6,377 nucleotides of DNA from Thiobacillus sp. UBA6918 (GTDB taxonomy: Bacteria > Pseudomonadota > Gammaproteobacteria > Burkholderiales > Thiobacillaceae), in the NCBI GenBank assembly GCA_002450925.1, contig DKAU01000119.1:16077-22453 (forward strand), read 5' to 3'. The translations under genes were made by a program, and so were the position numbers. Shown here piece by piece: positions 6,170-6,377 of this stretch (position 1 is the stretch's first letter; the number at the start of each line of letters is the position of its first letter). A model generated the notes under the pieces. It was given only the letters and a program-made list of their open reading frames with translations. It made no database searches and was not told where the DNA came from.

Positions 6170-6377
6170 AACAATGTCTCGAAACGAAGCATGGCTTAAG
6201 CTGGCGCTTATCTCCGGCATCGGAGATGGCACACAGCGCCGTTTGTTGGAAGCTTTCGGCACCCCGGAAGCGGCAATAGCCGCCTCGCGCGCGCATCTTC
6301 TACAGCATACAAACCAGAAACAGGCTGACGCCCTGCTTGCCGGACCTGATGCACAGCTGCTGGCCGACACGCAAACC
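6162..6377 (+). CDS. dprA: DNA processing protein DprA, N-terminal part (cut by window edge)
   Basis: DprA (Smf) binds incoming single-stranded DNA during natural transformation and loads RecA. Only the first 72 residues are here. They show the N-terminal SAM/HhH-like domain: WLKLALISGIGDGTQRRLLE (11-30), then AFGTPEAAIAAS, a wording typical of proteobacterial DprA. The Rossmann DNA-binding domain should follow beyond the window. The start is either the ATG at 6162, overlapping the end of the DUF4870 gene by 8 nt, or the in-frame ATG at 6174 (residue 5), 4 nt after that gene's stop. Neither has a strong ribosome binding site, which fits coupling to the upstream gene. The neighbouring LysM gene matches the usual betaproteobacterial dprA setting. 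Confidence 0.9.
   Translation, partial: MPETMSRNEAWLKLALISGIGDGTQRRLLEAFGTPEAAIAASRAHLLQHTNQKQADALLAGPDAQLLADTQT

Noticed and set aside
6026..6370. Minus-strand frame of 114 codons at the right edge
   Set aside because: Antisense to the DUF4870 gene and dprA, both of which have recognisable sequence on the plus strand.

Overview
This window looks like a core chromosomal segment of a betaproteobacterium. The basis is gene order and protein character: def, fmt, rsmB, a DUF4390 gene and an NtrY-type kinase lie in tandem on one strand, and a secreted LysM protein and dprA run away from them on the other. This arrangement is typical of Betaproteobacteria. A Nitrosomonadales-like lineage is only a guess. 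Base composition is moderate and even, and I see no mobile element, tRNA, rRNA, CRISPR array or sign of recent transfer.

Minus strand (4413 down to 1): five genes packed with almost no spacing. def (peptide deformylase) and fmt (Met-tRNA formyltransferase) share one base. rsmB (16S rRNA m5C967 methyltransferase) begins 5 nt after the fmt stop. The exported DUF4390 gene overlaps the end of rsmB. The ntrY-like kinase gene overlaps the end of DUF4390 and runs out of the window within its HAMP domain. def and fmt handle formylation and deformylation of initiator methionine, and rsmB modifies the ribosomal P-site region, so the first three form a translation-initiation module. The last two are an envelope protein and an envelope-sensing kinase.

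The 141-bp divergent intergenic region (4414-4554) is rich in dyad symmetry. It holds a 16-bp perfect palindrome inside the spacer of a plausible def promoter, a short inverted repeat in the def leader, and two abutting inverted repeats just upstream of the LysM-gene ribosome binding site.

Plus strand (4555 to 6377): a secreted LysM-domain protein, then a textbook intrinsic terminator with a UUCG loop. Next comes a small DUF4870-type membrane protein, whose end overlaps the start of dprA (DNA processing protein for natural transformation, truncated by the window edge).

No clearly new system is present. The points most worth a second look are the cysteine-bearing segment near the C terminus of the LysM protein, the palindrome in the divergent promoter region, and the terminator that seems to cut DUF4870-dprA off from any visible promoter.
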